From positions 34,137,511-34,201,510 of the forward strand of contig NC_056000.1 in NCBI RefSeq assembly GCF_018446385.1: DNA of 64,000 nucleotides, in the 5' to 3' direction. The notes beneath the pieces are model-generated. The model ran no database searches. It saw only the letters and a program-made list of their open reading frames with translations, and had not been told where the DNA came from. Origin of the DNA: Zingiber officinale. Its lineage: Eukaryota; Streptophyta; Magnoliopsida; Zingiberales; Zingiberaceae. This document shows positions 36,838 through 48,690 of this stretch, in pieces. Position 1 is the stretch's first letter. Each line of letters starts with the position of its first letter. Position numbers and translations under genes: made by a program.

Positions 36838-38479
36838 TTAATAAAGAGAGCTGCTTTTTTCCCCTCCCGGTCAACGCACACTCCCTCCATCTCTCCTCTC
36901 TCTCTGTCAAAAGACGCATGAAACCTCCTTTCTGTTTTTATATTTTTTTTGTTTTTTTTATTTCATTTAATTCTCATTTAATTTTAATTTTTTAATTAAT
37001 TTTATTTAAAAATAACTCTCATACAATTATATTTTTAATTTTATTTTTTTAATTAATTTAATTTATTATTTTGTATCAATACTTTATTTTTCAATTTTAT
37101 ATAAATTGTATTTAGTTTTTATTTTTTTAATTAATTTAATTTATTATTTTTTACCAATACTTTATTTTTCAATTTTATATAAATTTTATTTAGTTTTTAT
37201 TTTTTAATTAATTTAATTTATTATTTTTTCATAATACTTATATTTTTTCAATTGATTTTTTAAAATTTTATTTTTTTTATTAATTTTTTTAATCAATTTC
37301 TTTATCAATTTTTTATCAATTTTATTTTTTCAATAATTTTTTTATATGTTTATATGTCAAGGGTTGAAAGGGGGTCATTTAAAGTGATGAGAGATTTTGA
37401 CATGTGTCAAGGGTTGGAAGGAGGGTCATTTAAAGGGATAAAAGATTTTGACATGTGTCAAGAGTTAGAAGTGGGATAATTTAAAGGGAGGGGAAGTTCT
37501 GACATATGTCAAACATTGAAGAGGGGTAATTTAAAAGGAGGGGGTGTTTTGACAGATGTCAATGGTTGGAGAATGACGAATTTAAATGGAGGGAGTGTTT
37601 TGACAGGTGTCAATGGTTGGAGGATAGGTAATTTAAAGAGGGTGAGAGATTTTGACATGTGTTATATGTCAATGGTTGGAGGGAGGGATGATTTTAAGGG
37701 AGAGAAGATTATGACATGTGTTAATAGTTGGATGCGGGTAATTTAAGTGTCAAATTAGGAATGTAATTTAACGGAAGGGAGTAATTTAAAAATTATATAA
37801 AATAAAAAAAATTAAAAATTTTGATAAAAAAATAATAAACAAAATTGATTAAAGAAATAAAACTAAATAAATATTAAAAAAATTAAAAACATAATAAATA
37901 CAATTAATTAAAAATAAAAACTAAATAAAAATTAAATAAAATTTAAAAAATATAAGTATTAATGAAAAAATAATAAACAAAATTAATTAAAAAATAAAAC
38001 CAAATAAAATTAAAAATATATATAAGTATTAATGAAAAATAATAAATAAAATTGATTAAAACTTTAAACTAAATAAAGATTTTAAAATATATAAACTAAA
38101 TAAAAATTTTAAAATATATAAGTATGAATGAAAAAAATTAAAAATAAAATTAATTTTAAAAATAAAACTAAATAAAATTAAACTAAATAAAAATTTAAAA
38201 ATATATAAGTATGAATAAAAAAAATTAAAAATAAAATTAATTAAAAATAAAAAATTAAAATTAATTTAAAATAAAAAATTAAAATTAATTTAAAATAAAA
38301 AATAAAAAATAAAAAATATGTAAATATGAATATATAAGTATGAATTAAAAAAATTAAAAATAAAATTAAAAAATAAAAAAATGAAAAGGAGGTTACATGC
38401 GTCTTTTGGCGGGGGAGAGAGGGGAGGTGGAGGGGGTGTACGTTGATCGGGGGTGGGAAAAGCAATTTGCTTAATAAAG
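36838..38479. mobile_element. Foldback / MULE-like non-autonomous element with 9-bp TSD
   Basis: Bounded by identical TTAATAAAG at 36838-36846 and 38471-38479, a 9-bp target duplication typical of Mutator-like elements. The element is 36847-38470. Terminal arms are inverted: the left contains TCAAAAGACGCATGAAACC (about 36906) and the right, reverse-complemented, CCAAAAGACGCATGTAACC. The AT-rich inner arms (36940-37340 and 37790-38390) are mutually complementary, so the whole can fold into a hairpin. It contains a minisatellite and no transposase. Non-autonomous by structure. Confidence 0.75.
37345..37745. repeat. ~58-bp minisatellite in the loop of the foldback element
   Basis: Seven degenerate units around TTTTGACATGTGTCAA, GGGTTGGA and GGGTAATTTAAAGGGA. 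The open frame here is an artefact of the repeat. Confidence 0.85.
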
Positions 38480-38480
38480 T

Positions 38481-38544
38481 AGGAGCTGCTCTGTTAGTTC
38501 TACATAGTACATAGGAGCTGCTCTTTTAGTTCTACATAGTACAT
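38481..38544. repeat. 32-bp tandem duplication
   Basis: Two copies of a unit starting AGGAGCTGCTCT and ending CTACATAGTACAT, abutting the right target duplication of the foldback element. Confidence 0.95.
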
Positions 38545-38821
38545 GGTGTATCGAAACAGCATGCACATAATTATCAAGCCACTTAAATGAAGCGAAAATT
38601 TAGTTTATCTTCGAGGAAATTAGAAGAATACAACAATGGTTGGTAGAAGAAAACAAATCAATGCTTCTGAAATAGCTCAAATAAGTTAAGGAACGACGTG
38701 TCGAACCAATGGCACTTGCAAGAACTTCAATGCTCCACGATTGCGAACTGAGAGAGATAATGCATATATTTGTTGGAATTCGGAAGTCAAAAATCTTCAT
38801 TATCATCAGATCTAGATACTA

Positions 38822-39660
38822 TTATAACCCTAGCTCCAGAAGTAAGCCTGCAGCAATCGGCACCAAATCGAAGTTGAAGGAAAGAAATTAAAAACCAAAA
38901 CAAGTTTAGTGATAACAATATATATAACTCAACTTGCTTCGATCCTGATCACCTTCTCTTTGAATTCTTGGAAAGATTTTAACCCAATGGATGAGCCCTT
39001 AACTGGGTCACACTCTCTTGATCTTTTACTTCCATCAGTTGACGAACGGAGAGGCGAAGACCTAGGAATGTCCATCCATGCAGAGGACTTTCTTGCATCT
39101 GAAACGGGGGATATCTTTGTTGCATTATCATCAGACATGGAGTTCATGTCGGATATGTTTTTGGAAGCCCCGGAGGGATACTTCGGTTGAGATGAATCCC
39201 CAATCTTTTCACTCTCCCTTATTGAACAAGGCATATCTTAGCTCCTACATATTGGGAATTTCATGCATAAAAAATAGTAGAATTTAGAAGGCTGACATGA
39301 ACATCCGAGGACTGAACACTGTTCCATTGAGTAAGGTAAGTGTAAAACAAGCCTATCGCTAATAGGTTACGTAAAAGCAACAATTTCATCAAAATTTCGA
39401 GTCAAAAAGTTGGTGCTTCATGTTAATATGATCAATTTAGTAAATCAATAATGTTAAGAGTTGAGTCTGGATTACCTATCCTCATTGAAGGAAGATGATC
39501 GCTTCAACTTAGGAACTCCTTCCAGTCGCCTCTCTTTGAACTTGTTTGTTTCAATCATGCTTCCACTGAAATGCTGCTTCTTGTTCAGCCTTGGGACGAT
39601 TGCTCTTTGACTCTCCGGTAAGAAACTGATATCCTGCAGAGCCACTGAAGTAGAGGCCAC
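38822..39660 (-). CDS. Unrecognised Ser-rich protein, 3 exons, 164 aa
   Basis: Exons on the minus strand: 39660-39476, 39217-38934, 38847-38822, with GT-AG junctions; the sum (495 nt) is in frame and ends in TAA. Start MASTSVALQDISFL; later parts include KRSSSFNEDR, SAWMDIPRSSPLRSSTDGSK and SFQEFKEKVIRIEAS. It is hydrophilic, rich in Ser/Lys/Arg, with no signal peptide or membrane segment. I do not recognise the family. Its 5' side runs straight into the right inverted arm, so its leader is the same sequence that precedes the ATG4 fragment. It may be a real small gene, a captured gene fragment (the true start may lie in a missing exon), or a non-coding transcript. Several AG acceptors near 39645-39670 leave the start uncertain. 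Confidence 0.5.
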
Positions 39661-39687
39661 TGAAGTAGAGCCAAAAACAAGAGCATC

Positions 39688-40254
39688 GTTCAGGACAAAA
39701 GAATAGATTTTACAAGAGGCAACACGGATTTTACCCTAGTTCGGCGGAGAGAAATGCCCAAGATCAGCTACGAGAGAACGTGACGAGGGGTCTCGCGGGC
39801 GAGAGAGGGGTCTCGCGGCGAGAGAGGAACGCGACGAGGAGAGGAGGGCGGCTCTGCTTTGCGACGAGCTTCGGCGAGAGAGGGAGGCGGCTCTGCTTCG
39901 TGACGAGGAGAGGAGGGCGAAGCAGCTCTGCTTCGCGACGAGGAGGAGGGCGGCTCTGCTTCGCGACGAGCTTCGGCGAGAGGGAGGCGACTCTGCTTCA
40001 CGACGAGGAGAGGAGGGCGGCTCTGCTTAGCGACGAACTTCGACGAGAGAGGAGGGGATTCGGATAGGGAGGAGAAGGAAGCGATGAGGAGAGGAGTCGG
40101 CGTTGCTTCAGTTAGGGTTTGTGGAGAGTTGTTTTTCTTTTACCTGTTGCTGATGTGTAAGTGCAGCAGGTTTTTTTGCCAGCTCAGATGACGCGAATAA
40201 CTTGTGCCGCACAGAACCGCACAGAAAGAGCCGCAGGCTAAACTTTCTGATAAT
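39688..40254 (-). repeat. Right arm of ~570-bp inverted repeat
   Basis: Reverse complement of 33441-34015 with an estimated identity above 90 percent; differences are single bases plus changes in minisatellite copy number. Its outer edge is again (TA)n, which obscures any target duplication. On the minus strand it acts as leader of the 164-aa gene. Confidence 0.9.
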
Positions 40255-40418
40255 ATATATATATATATATCTTATAATAATTTTATTTATTTCTTTTAGA
40301 ATATTCGTACTATTTAAAATTTAAATTCTAATTTAGGAACAATAATCAGATTAGAAATTAATTTCATGATATTAATATTTTTAACAATTTTAAATAACAC
40401 CCTCAACCAATATGAAAT
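40255..40418. other. AT-rich spacer 3' of ABCG gene
   Basis: Begins with (TA)n and has no gene. Confidence 0.6.
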
Positions 40419-40602
40419 GGTAGGAGAAAGCATGTTTCTATGGTCTCCATGTTGTTCTTGATCCTCAGAAATGAAGTTATTATCACCTTCTCTGAAAGTT
40501 GAGCATCTTTGGTAGGAGAAAGCATGTTTCTATGGTCTCCATGTTGTTCTTGATCCTCAGAAATGAAGTCATTATCACCTTTTCTGAAAGTTGAGCATCT
40601 TT
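40419..40602. repeat. 92-bp tandem duplication of the ABCG 3' end
   Basis: Unit GGTAGGAGAAAGCATGTTTC...GTTGAGCATCTTT occurs at 40419-40510 and 40511-40602. The second copy contains the last codons and stop of the transporter (KMLNFQKR then TGA at 40577-40575). The first copy repeats these with two or three substitutions in what is now 3' UTR. Confidence 0.95.
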
Positions 40603-43600
40603 ATCGAAAATCCAAAGAGGAACGCAAAAAACACAGGAAATGCGACGATCACCGAAGCTACAACTCCCATGAAGCTGCGGTCGAACCCGAAGTAACTCCT
40701 CACAAACTCTGCCACGGTCGGACCCTCTTCGAGTTTCTCTTCAACATCTCCGAACTGGGAGGTGACCAATCCATACAGTGTCCAAGCAATGGGACACAGC
40801 CAGTAATACCATCTCCACCACACTGGAATTTGCTGTGAAAACAAGAAGCAATGCGGTTGAGTTGATGTCCTCCAGTTCGAAATATACAAAGGATTGATCA
40901 ATTGAAGTTCCCAACTTACCGTGCGAGGAATGATGAATCCAGAGAAGAGATTCCACATTCCATAGAAGGCAGAAGAAACAATGGATGCGATGTTGTAGTT
41001 GGGAGTCAAGCCCACAGCCATCATTCCATAAAAAGTGAAGTAAAGGAATGTGAAGTACATGAAGAACAAGTACCAGAAAAATTTAGCAACAGTCCACTCG
41101 AATCCGATCATCGCATAAACTATTACACCATATATCAAAGCTTGGACCAAAACGTAAGGAACTTCAATTGCAACCTATGAAGGGAAACATAAAATTAGAG
41201 AACAAATGCAGTTTGTTGCCCGGAATTTTAGTCGAATTCATTAGAGAATACACACTTACTTGCCCGAAGGCATATGACAAGGCCGAATACATCCCTGCAG
41301 CTCTTTCCCTGTAAAATACTGTTCGTTCAATGGCCACAACTGGCTGAACAGATGAAGCATTCTGTACCCCGATAAATAGCACTGAGGCATACATTGAACC
41401 CATCGCGTTAAACAAATCTTGCTGTCTAGACCTGAAATTTTAAGTTTTGTCAAAGCTAATAACAAATTTGTTAGTTAACAACACTTGTAAAAAGTCAGAA
41501 TAAGCGAGTTTGTGTGTGTTCTACCAGAATTCCTCAAAGGATATACCTTTTGGTGCCAAGGCCCCAGAATATAGTTCCGAACATCAACGCTATCACTGTT
41601 GTGAAGAAAATCCTCACTGCAGTGTATGGAGGATTCCTCCAATACGATAAGCGTTGTTTCCATAGACACGCTATGCACTGCACAATGAAAGACTGAGAGA
41701 ACTGCGTCGGAAAATAGAGATCACTTGAACCAGGAGGAGGTTTGCTTAGCTCCTTTATCAGACTCTTGTTTCTCCTATATATATATCATATTGCAAAATG
41801 AATTTACAGAAGATGAACTAACAATAAGAAATTGAGAACATAATAAGAACAGGGAACTCACTGATACAACTCTGAACTCTTGTACAAGTCACTGAAATTA
41901 ACACCCAAAATATTTTCTTGGGCTTGTGTGGTCACTTCCAACATCCAAGTTGCAGGATTGTAACCATCCTTTATCTTTCTAACTCCATCAATTCCCTTGG
42001 AAGGAATCAGAAAACAATTGTCAGATGTTTCAACAAAGAGTATCTCTATCAAAATAATTATGCCTCCTACCTCAAAGTAGCTTATCAGATGGCACGAATG
42101 GTGACCGAGCGGACCTACATATATTTCTTCGCCACCTCGCTTCAATAGGAAGAGCTACAATTAGGTAGAAAACGCAAATGCATTAGCACAGAAATGTTGA
42201 AAAGTTAAAGAATAATTTTATTAAAGAAATTTCTCACCTCATCAAAGGCTTCAAATATGTCAATGCTAGGCTGGTGAATAGTGCACACCACAGTCCTTCC
42301 AGTATCCACTGTGTTCCTCACAGTTCTCATAACAATAGCTGCAGCTCTTGCGTCGAGCCCAGAAGTCGGTTCGTCCATGAATATAATTGATGGGTTGGCA
42401 ACAAGTTCCACAGCAATAGTGAGCCGCTTTCGTTGCTCAGTCGACAACCCATCAACTCCTGGCAATCCAACAAGTGCATTTCTCAGTGATGTCAGTTCTA
42501 CAAGGTCCATCACCTCTTCCACAAACATCTGCAAGAATGCACATTCAATTAGCCTTTAAGTGGAACAAGTAAAGAAAAAAGATAAAAACATGTAAGATCA
42601 GGCATCTGGAGTTTGGTCTGTTTAATCTAGGACTTACAATCCTTGTTGCAGAATCAACATCATTGGACAACCGAAGCCATGCGGAGTAGACAAGAGACTC
42701 ATAAACCGTCACATGGGGAGAGTGAATGTCACTCTGCTCACAGTATCCTGATATACGGGCAAAAGTTTCCTGCTTTTTAGGGAATCCATTTATGCTAATG
42801 CTCCCTTCGATATATCCACCAGTTTTTCTCCCAGCCAATACATCCATGAGTGTTGTTTTGCCAGCTCCACTCACACCCATTAGAGCTGTAAGAACTCCTG
42901 GTCTGAATGATCCACACACTCCCTTTAGGAGCACCAAACGGTCTTCTACTACACCTTGAGCTTTTATTTCCTAAGGTTTTAACAAAATATGTCAAGGTTT
43001 GTCCAACACAATAGACTTTTCAAAGCTCAAACTGCTGTCAGAGTAAATATACCTGTGGCATGTCCACAGAATATTGTATATTATCGAAAGCAATAGAAAG
43101 CGGGGTGAATGGGAGGACCATTCCCCTCTTGTTCTGTTCAAGAGCAGCATTTCGGGAACCTACTCTTCTCGTTCCATCAATATTTCCTATACATCAAATT
43201 TCCTCTTGAGAACATTGTCAAGAAAATTACCAAGCGAGCTTACAATGTGTCTAGAAACTTACTCTTAGAAGAAGATTGACCAATAAATTTCCTTCCTTTG
43301 GATGATTGTTCTGACACTTGTCCAGTTAGGTTGGCAGTTTTCTCCCTTAACAATTCTTCAGAAAGAGGTGGCTGAGACTTCCCAAATGCTGACAATGAAA
43401 GATGGTTGATCAAAACTCATCTCTTAGTTCAAGCCCTTGACTAACACTAGTGAACAGTTGAGGGAAACTCACGTTTTAGATAAGTGAGAGCCATGGTAAA
43501 AAGAAAATTAAATAGTAAGACGTAACCAACTAAGGCTGCAAAGCCGATCCAATACCATCTTGCTTCAGGAAATACTCCACGCAACTTTAATACAATAACT

Positions 43601-46600
43601 CCTAGTGGCTCTCTCGTTTGCGGGAGTATCTGACACAAAACATAAATCATATCAGTTAACTAAACGTTCTCAGGAAAATAAGGCTTTCATGTATACAAAA
43701 GAAGTGTCCTCACCTGACTCCAGCTCTGCCCTAAGAATTCATTTGTTGATATTGCATTTTGCGAGTACATTAGAGGCGATATCCAATAACCCCAAATCCA
43801 CCATTTTTTAACTTGTTCTGTAAAACAGGCTTTTTTTTCAGTTCTCTCATCTATATGACATAACCAATTGATTTTACATATCTATAAGCCATGAAAGCAA
43901 TGTACAAGCGTAGTTATATGTCTCATAATAGGTAGATCAAGGTTTCATCACTCACCTCGTGAAAGTATGAAACCACCCATCACAAGAAGGACGAGCATTG
44001 CAAAGGATCCAAAGGTATTTGCAACAATCATATTCCTACCTGCTGCACCAACGAAACGGAAGAGTCCAGATGCCATTTGGTTTACTGCTAGTAACAGGAG
44101 ATATTGCTTGAACAGTCTGATCAGAGACATTTTAGATACATTAGTTTGATAAATCTACAATGGATTTACTCATGAGAAAATCTCTTTAAGGTGCTTCTTA
44201 CCTTTCAACCTTTGGATCAAATCCAATGACATAGTAAGACGTGAAAACCCATACTGCAACTTCAATAAATGCAATGGGAATCTTAAGAATCCATGTTGGT
44301 ATTGTATATGACCATGTCGGAAAAAATAGGAGATCTCTTTGTTTGAAGAAAACAGGAATCTTTAAAATGGTCATGGCGAGTTCAGAGAGCCCATTAAAAA
44401 CGGTCACGAGTATTGTAAAGTAAAGTGCTCCCATGTATATATTACCGCCATCTAAAGAATCATGGGGCATTTTGGTGCGTAGGAAAACTGTCATTGTAAT
44501 CATTGCCATGATGGTAAGCTGTGGACAAATAGAAAAAAGGTGGTAAATAAAGAAATAATGACCATCAAACTGAAGCAAAGCAATGCAAACTCACTTGAAT
44601 CACTCTGAAGATGTAGACAAATGAGTTTCTCTTCATTAGCAACAATTCTCTGTCAATATTAGCTAGTAACAATTCCTTGTTGCTGACCCCGTATCTTGTA
44701 GTTGTAAGAGCAGCTGGGTGGCTCTTACTCCCATCAAATGGAACAAGAAGTTCCTCCACAATAGCCCGACCAACATGAAATGACTGGAATGCTTCAGAAA
44801 ATCCTCTTACTGGAACATATCTATAAGGTTCATTATGGCGTGCCCAGTACTGTTGCTGATCCTTCCTCGATGTTACCTACGACCCAAATAAAGAATCACT
44901 ATCATACACTAGATTTTAAGCATAAATAATCAAGTGAACTTATTTTATATGGTAAACATACTTCTTGTAGGAAGTCCGCAACACCCTTCCTCTCTGGGCA
45001 TTTAAAGCCCATAGATTCAAAGAATTCGAGCACATTTTCTCGAGGGCCTTGATACACAACTTGCCCATCAGATAGAAGAATGATGTCGTCAAAAAGGTCA
45101 TATGTCTCTGGTGCTGGCTGAAGCAGAGATATAACAGCAGTTCCACCAAGAATGTGGATTGACTGCCTGAGGCAGTTTACTATCTGGAAGGTTGTTGAAC
45201 TATCCAGACCAGTTGATATGTCATCCATGAATAAAGCTCTTGCAGGTCCAACAAGCATTTCACCTGAGTCAAGTCAAGCAATATTTGAGTTCTCAAGCAG
45301 AACATAAACAAACTTATGACATACACAGGAGGCACCAAACATATTCAGCCAACAATGACAGCTATACTTGTTCTACCTGTAGTGACACGCTTCCTTTGCC
45401 CGCCAGAAATGCCTCGCAGCATTTCATCTCCCACCAGGGTATCAGCGCAAACCTCCAAACCCAGTATCTAACGAGTTTGAAGAGCAAACAAACACAAAAA
45501 TGTTTAATTAATTGTTCATTCATATTCCATAGATTTTATTAGTTGATGTAAACAGATATCTCAACACATATTTCTGAATGTGTAGTATCTACCTTGAGTA
45601 CATAATCAGTGATCACATTAGTTTCTTGTCCTTTCGTTGCAGCTGCCTGCCAATTAAACAACAGAGTTAGATGTCATCTGTAAGCAATTATAAGTTCAAT
45701 GAATATAGAGAGTAGGGTTAGTACCGATTTATAGTTGAATTATAATTAATATAGGTGTTTGCGAAAACATACATGGAAAGATCACAAGTCTAACCTTCAT
45801 GAAAACATCCAGGTCCGGATCTGGCTTAATGTTTGCGGCTTTCTCTCTCCTTGCTAACTCAGTTAACATCTCTGAGAATTATTCACAACAAAAGATCATT
45901 CACCATTACCTCATACTATAGCAATTAGTAGTGGGCAATGATAAGAACCTTTAGTAATGGATCTACCAATGCCTACCATAACGAGTACCGACTCCTTGGC
46001 ATCTAGCAGAAAAAGCCAACGTTTCGCGAACAGTCATCTCTCCGATATGAAGATCATACTGGCTGATGTATGCAGCCGTTCGCTGAGGGACAAATTCATG
46101 CATTTCATGACCATTGTAGGTCACTTTTCCAGCGCTCTGCAGTTTTTTGGCAATGAACAACCCACTTAAAGCCAACAAAGGATACGAATTGGGTGAATAA
46201 AAGTCCCCATACAAACATGAAATTGAAGACAAACTCATATATACATATATAAGCCAACAAAGGAGATCCTGAATTGGGTGAATAAAGGTCCACATACAAA
46301 TATGAAATCGAAGAGAAACTCATTTATACATATATAACCCTCTTTTACCTTGAGTTCGGAACTAAGCTTTCCAGCCAATGCAAGCAACAGCGTGGTTTTT
46401 CCCGATCCTGGAGGACCCAAGAGTAAAGTCATCCTGTTGAAAAAGTTCAAGGCGATGATTTTAGGTCAGAAAGAGATTTTTTTTTTCAAAAAAAAAAAAC
46501 AGATATCAAGATTGCTGGTTCTTTCTCAATAGTATACAGAGCAAATAAACTTGAGTCGTCCGAAAGAAAAAAAAGAAATGGCACCTGCGTGGTTTGATGA

Positions 46601-47305
46601 TTCCACTAACATCATGAAGGATTGACAAAGGTCTCTTTCTACTTGGAAGTACCCGCAAAGCATTCGCAAAATCCTTTTTATGCGTTGAAATGAAGAAGAA
46701 CAATGATCAGAATCTCTGAAATTGAATTCGATTGTTTTCTACAATATTTCCTTTATTTTATACCTCGAAAACGTCGATGGCAGAGTTGAGAATGGTTCGC
46801 AGGCCTCTGTCGCCCACATGAGCCTTCGCCTCGACGCTCAGGTGCTCGTACCGCACCTCGATGGTGGGGAAATCAAGGCCAACCCTAACATCGTAGAAGA
46901 AAAATAAGAAAAATCAGGAAACAGAAAGCGAGAGAAGGAGAAGCTGCCGCAGCGCCACCTGTCGATGCGGTCCCTGAGCTTGAGCAAGAACCGCTCGTTG
47001 TCCTCCTCCGCGACGCGGACGAGGCGCTCGACGAGGGCCCGCCGCTCCCTGTATCCCAACTTCTTGACTTCGACCTCCTGCAGCCTCCCTCCGCAGTCTC
47101 CCTCGTCGACGGAGATCTCGACGATGCCGTGCTGCACGCTGTCGAGGGTGGGGAGCTTCTCCAGCGCCGCCCACTCAAGCGCCTCCTCGTCGTCGCCGTC
47201 CTCCCACCCATCCCTCGACGACCGGGAGAACACCCCGTCGTCGCCCCTCCACACGCCGCTGCTCCGCCGCATGCTCCCCAGCCATCCGATCTCGCTGGGC
47301 TCCAT
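40575..47305 (-). CDS. ABCG36-like: Full-size ABCG (PDR) transporter, PEN3/ABCG36-like
   Basis: Predicted plasma-membrane exporter; relatives move defence metabolites, auxin precursors or cadmium conjugates. Exons (minus): 47305-46959, 46884-46764, 46673-46585, 46433-46349, 46136-45977, 45871-45795, 45646-45593, 45467-45377, 45263-44962, 44876-44595, 44518-44202, 44116-43956, 43817-43714, 43629-43473, 43388-43263, 43186-43053, 42970-42638, 42528-42238, 42154-42071, 41995-41862, 41774-41547, 41431-41260, 41174-40920, 40832-40575. The sum is 4362 nt, in frame, 1453 aa (recalled rice relatives ~1450). NBD1: GPPGSGKTT (191-199), SGGQRKR (332-338), FMDDIS. TMD1 about 520-760. NBD2: GVSGAGKTT (901-909), [21 protein letters not shown]2 about 1190-1440, ending NFQKR. 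Odd: the catalytic Glu of NBD1 Walker B is Asp. Which subclade member it is (ABCG29/35/36-like) cannot be decided here. Confidence 0.95.
46169..46336. repeat. ~82-86-bp tandem duplication in ABCG intron 4
   Basis: Two units starting AAGCCAACAAAGGA at 46169 and 46251, both running to a TATACATATATA tract. Splice sites on either side are unaffected. Confidence 0.9.
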
Positions 47306-47640
47306 GGCTTCGAAGGAGGCTTACACTTCATACAAACCGGACCTCGGAAACCGAATCGAGCTGAGGAGGGATGTGAGTGGAGAGCAGCATTATTCGGTTC
47401 TGCAACGCGAGAACGGAGTGGAAGGGGAAGGATGGCGACGGCGGCGTGGTCGCCGTCGACGACGGAACGGAGTCGCTGCTTGCTTGCCGTCGATGGAAGC
47501 GAAGCAAGCGGCGGTTAAATAAGAGAGACGCGAAGTGAGATTTGAATTGTGAACGGGGTGATAGCGACGGGTGAGAGAGAGAGGCTTGGGACGGTGCCGT
47601 GGTTCATTCTTCGGTTCTTCTAGATAAACATTTCCTTTTT
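47306..47640 (-). promoter_or_regulatory. Probable 5' UTR/promoter of the ABCG gene
   Basis: Upstream of the ATG the minus strand continues GC-rich to about 47600 and then turns AT-rich. No unambiguous TATA box was identified. A GA/CT tract lies at about 47572-47582. Confidence 0.35.
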
Positions 47641-47984
47641 TTTCTTATAATTTTATTAATAGGGTAAAAAAAATAAAAGACCCTTATTTTTATTATCATT
47701 AAAATAATGGATAAAAATGTGATAAGACATCTTTTAATTATAATAAAAATAAATACACCTTTCGAATTTTTTTTTTTGGCTTATTTCAAGATAAAAATGA
47801 AAAATAAAAAAAATAATAGAATTAAAATTTAGTAATACTTTATAATTATTGCTAGAGGTGCCTTCGGTGTGAAATATTTAAAATTTAAGAATAGTTATAT
47901 TCCTACTAATTTTAAAAGATAATTTATATTTTTTTTATCATTTTGATTGCCAAATTATTTTAGATAAAAATAACTGTCCAAATT
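47641..47984. other. AT-rich spacer
   Basis: No gene or repeat boundary recognised between the ABCG promoter and the first tandem array. Confidence 0.5.
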
Positions 47985-47989
47985 CTCGT

Positions 47990-48690
47990 GATTCGAATAT
48001 AGCCAGGGTCAAGATATCGGTGTGATATCAATTTCTCCGTCGCACAAATGTCGAGCATATATGGTATTGTCATGTCATTTTCAAAGTTCAAACTCTCTCG
48101 ACTCGGACATGTCAGGGTTGAGATATTGGTTACAATATCAACCACCCCTTTGCACAAGGGTCGAGCACATATAGTATCGTTGTGTCCTTTTGGGCCTCAA
48201 ACTCCCTGACTCGAATATAGTCGGGGTCGAGATCACGATTGTGATATCAACCTCCCCTTCACACAAGGATGGAATGCATATCATATTCTCATGTCTTTTT
48301 CATGGTCCAAACTCCTCCGACTCGAACATAGTCAGGGTCGAGCACATATTGTATCACTATATACTTTTTAGGACACAAACTCCCCTGACTCAAACATAGT
48401 CGGGTCGAGATCCCGGTTGCAATATCAATCTCCCTTTCGCATAAGGGTTAAGTGTATATCGTATCACAATGTCATTTTTAGGCTCCAAACTCTCTCAACT
48501 TAGACATAATTGGGGTCGAGATCCTGACTGCAATATCAACCTTTCCTTCCCACAAGGGTTGAGCACATTTTGTATCATCATTTCCTTTTTACAACCTAAA
48601 CTCCCCTGACTCGAACATAGTCAGGATCGAGATCATGGCTGTGATATCAACCTTTCCTTCGCATAAGGGTTAAACGCATATTGATATCGT
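47990..48690. repeat. ~110-bp tandem array 1
   Basis: About six units combining GTGATATCAACCTCCCCTTC, CACAAGGGT, GAGCATATA, CTCAAACTCCCCTGACTCG and ACATAGTCGGGGTCGAGATC. Colinear with array 2 at 52205-53075: each successive variant unit has its counterpart in the same order, so the arrays arose by copying a finished array, not by independent amplification. Confidence 0.9.

Noticed and set aside
37516-37746. 76-aa frame with GNLKGG-type repeats
   Set aside because: An artefact of the minisatellite in the foldback element.
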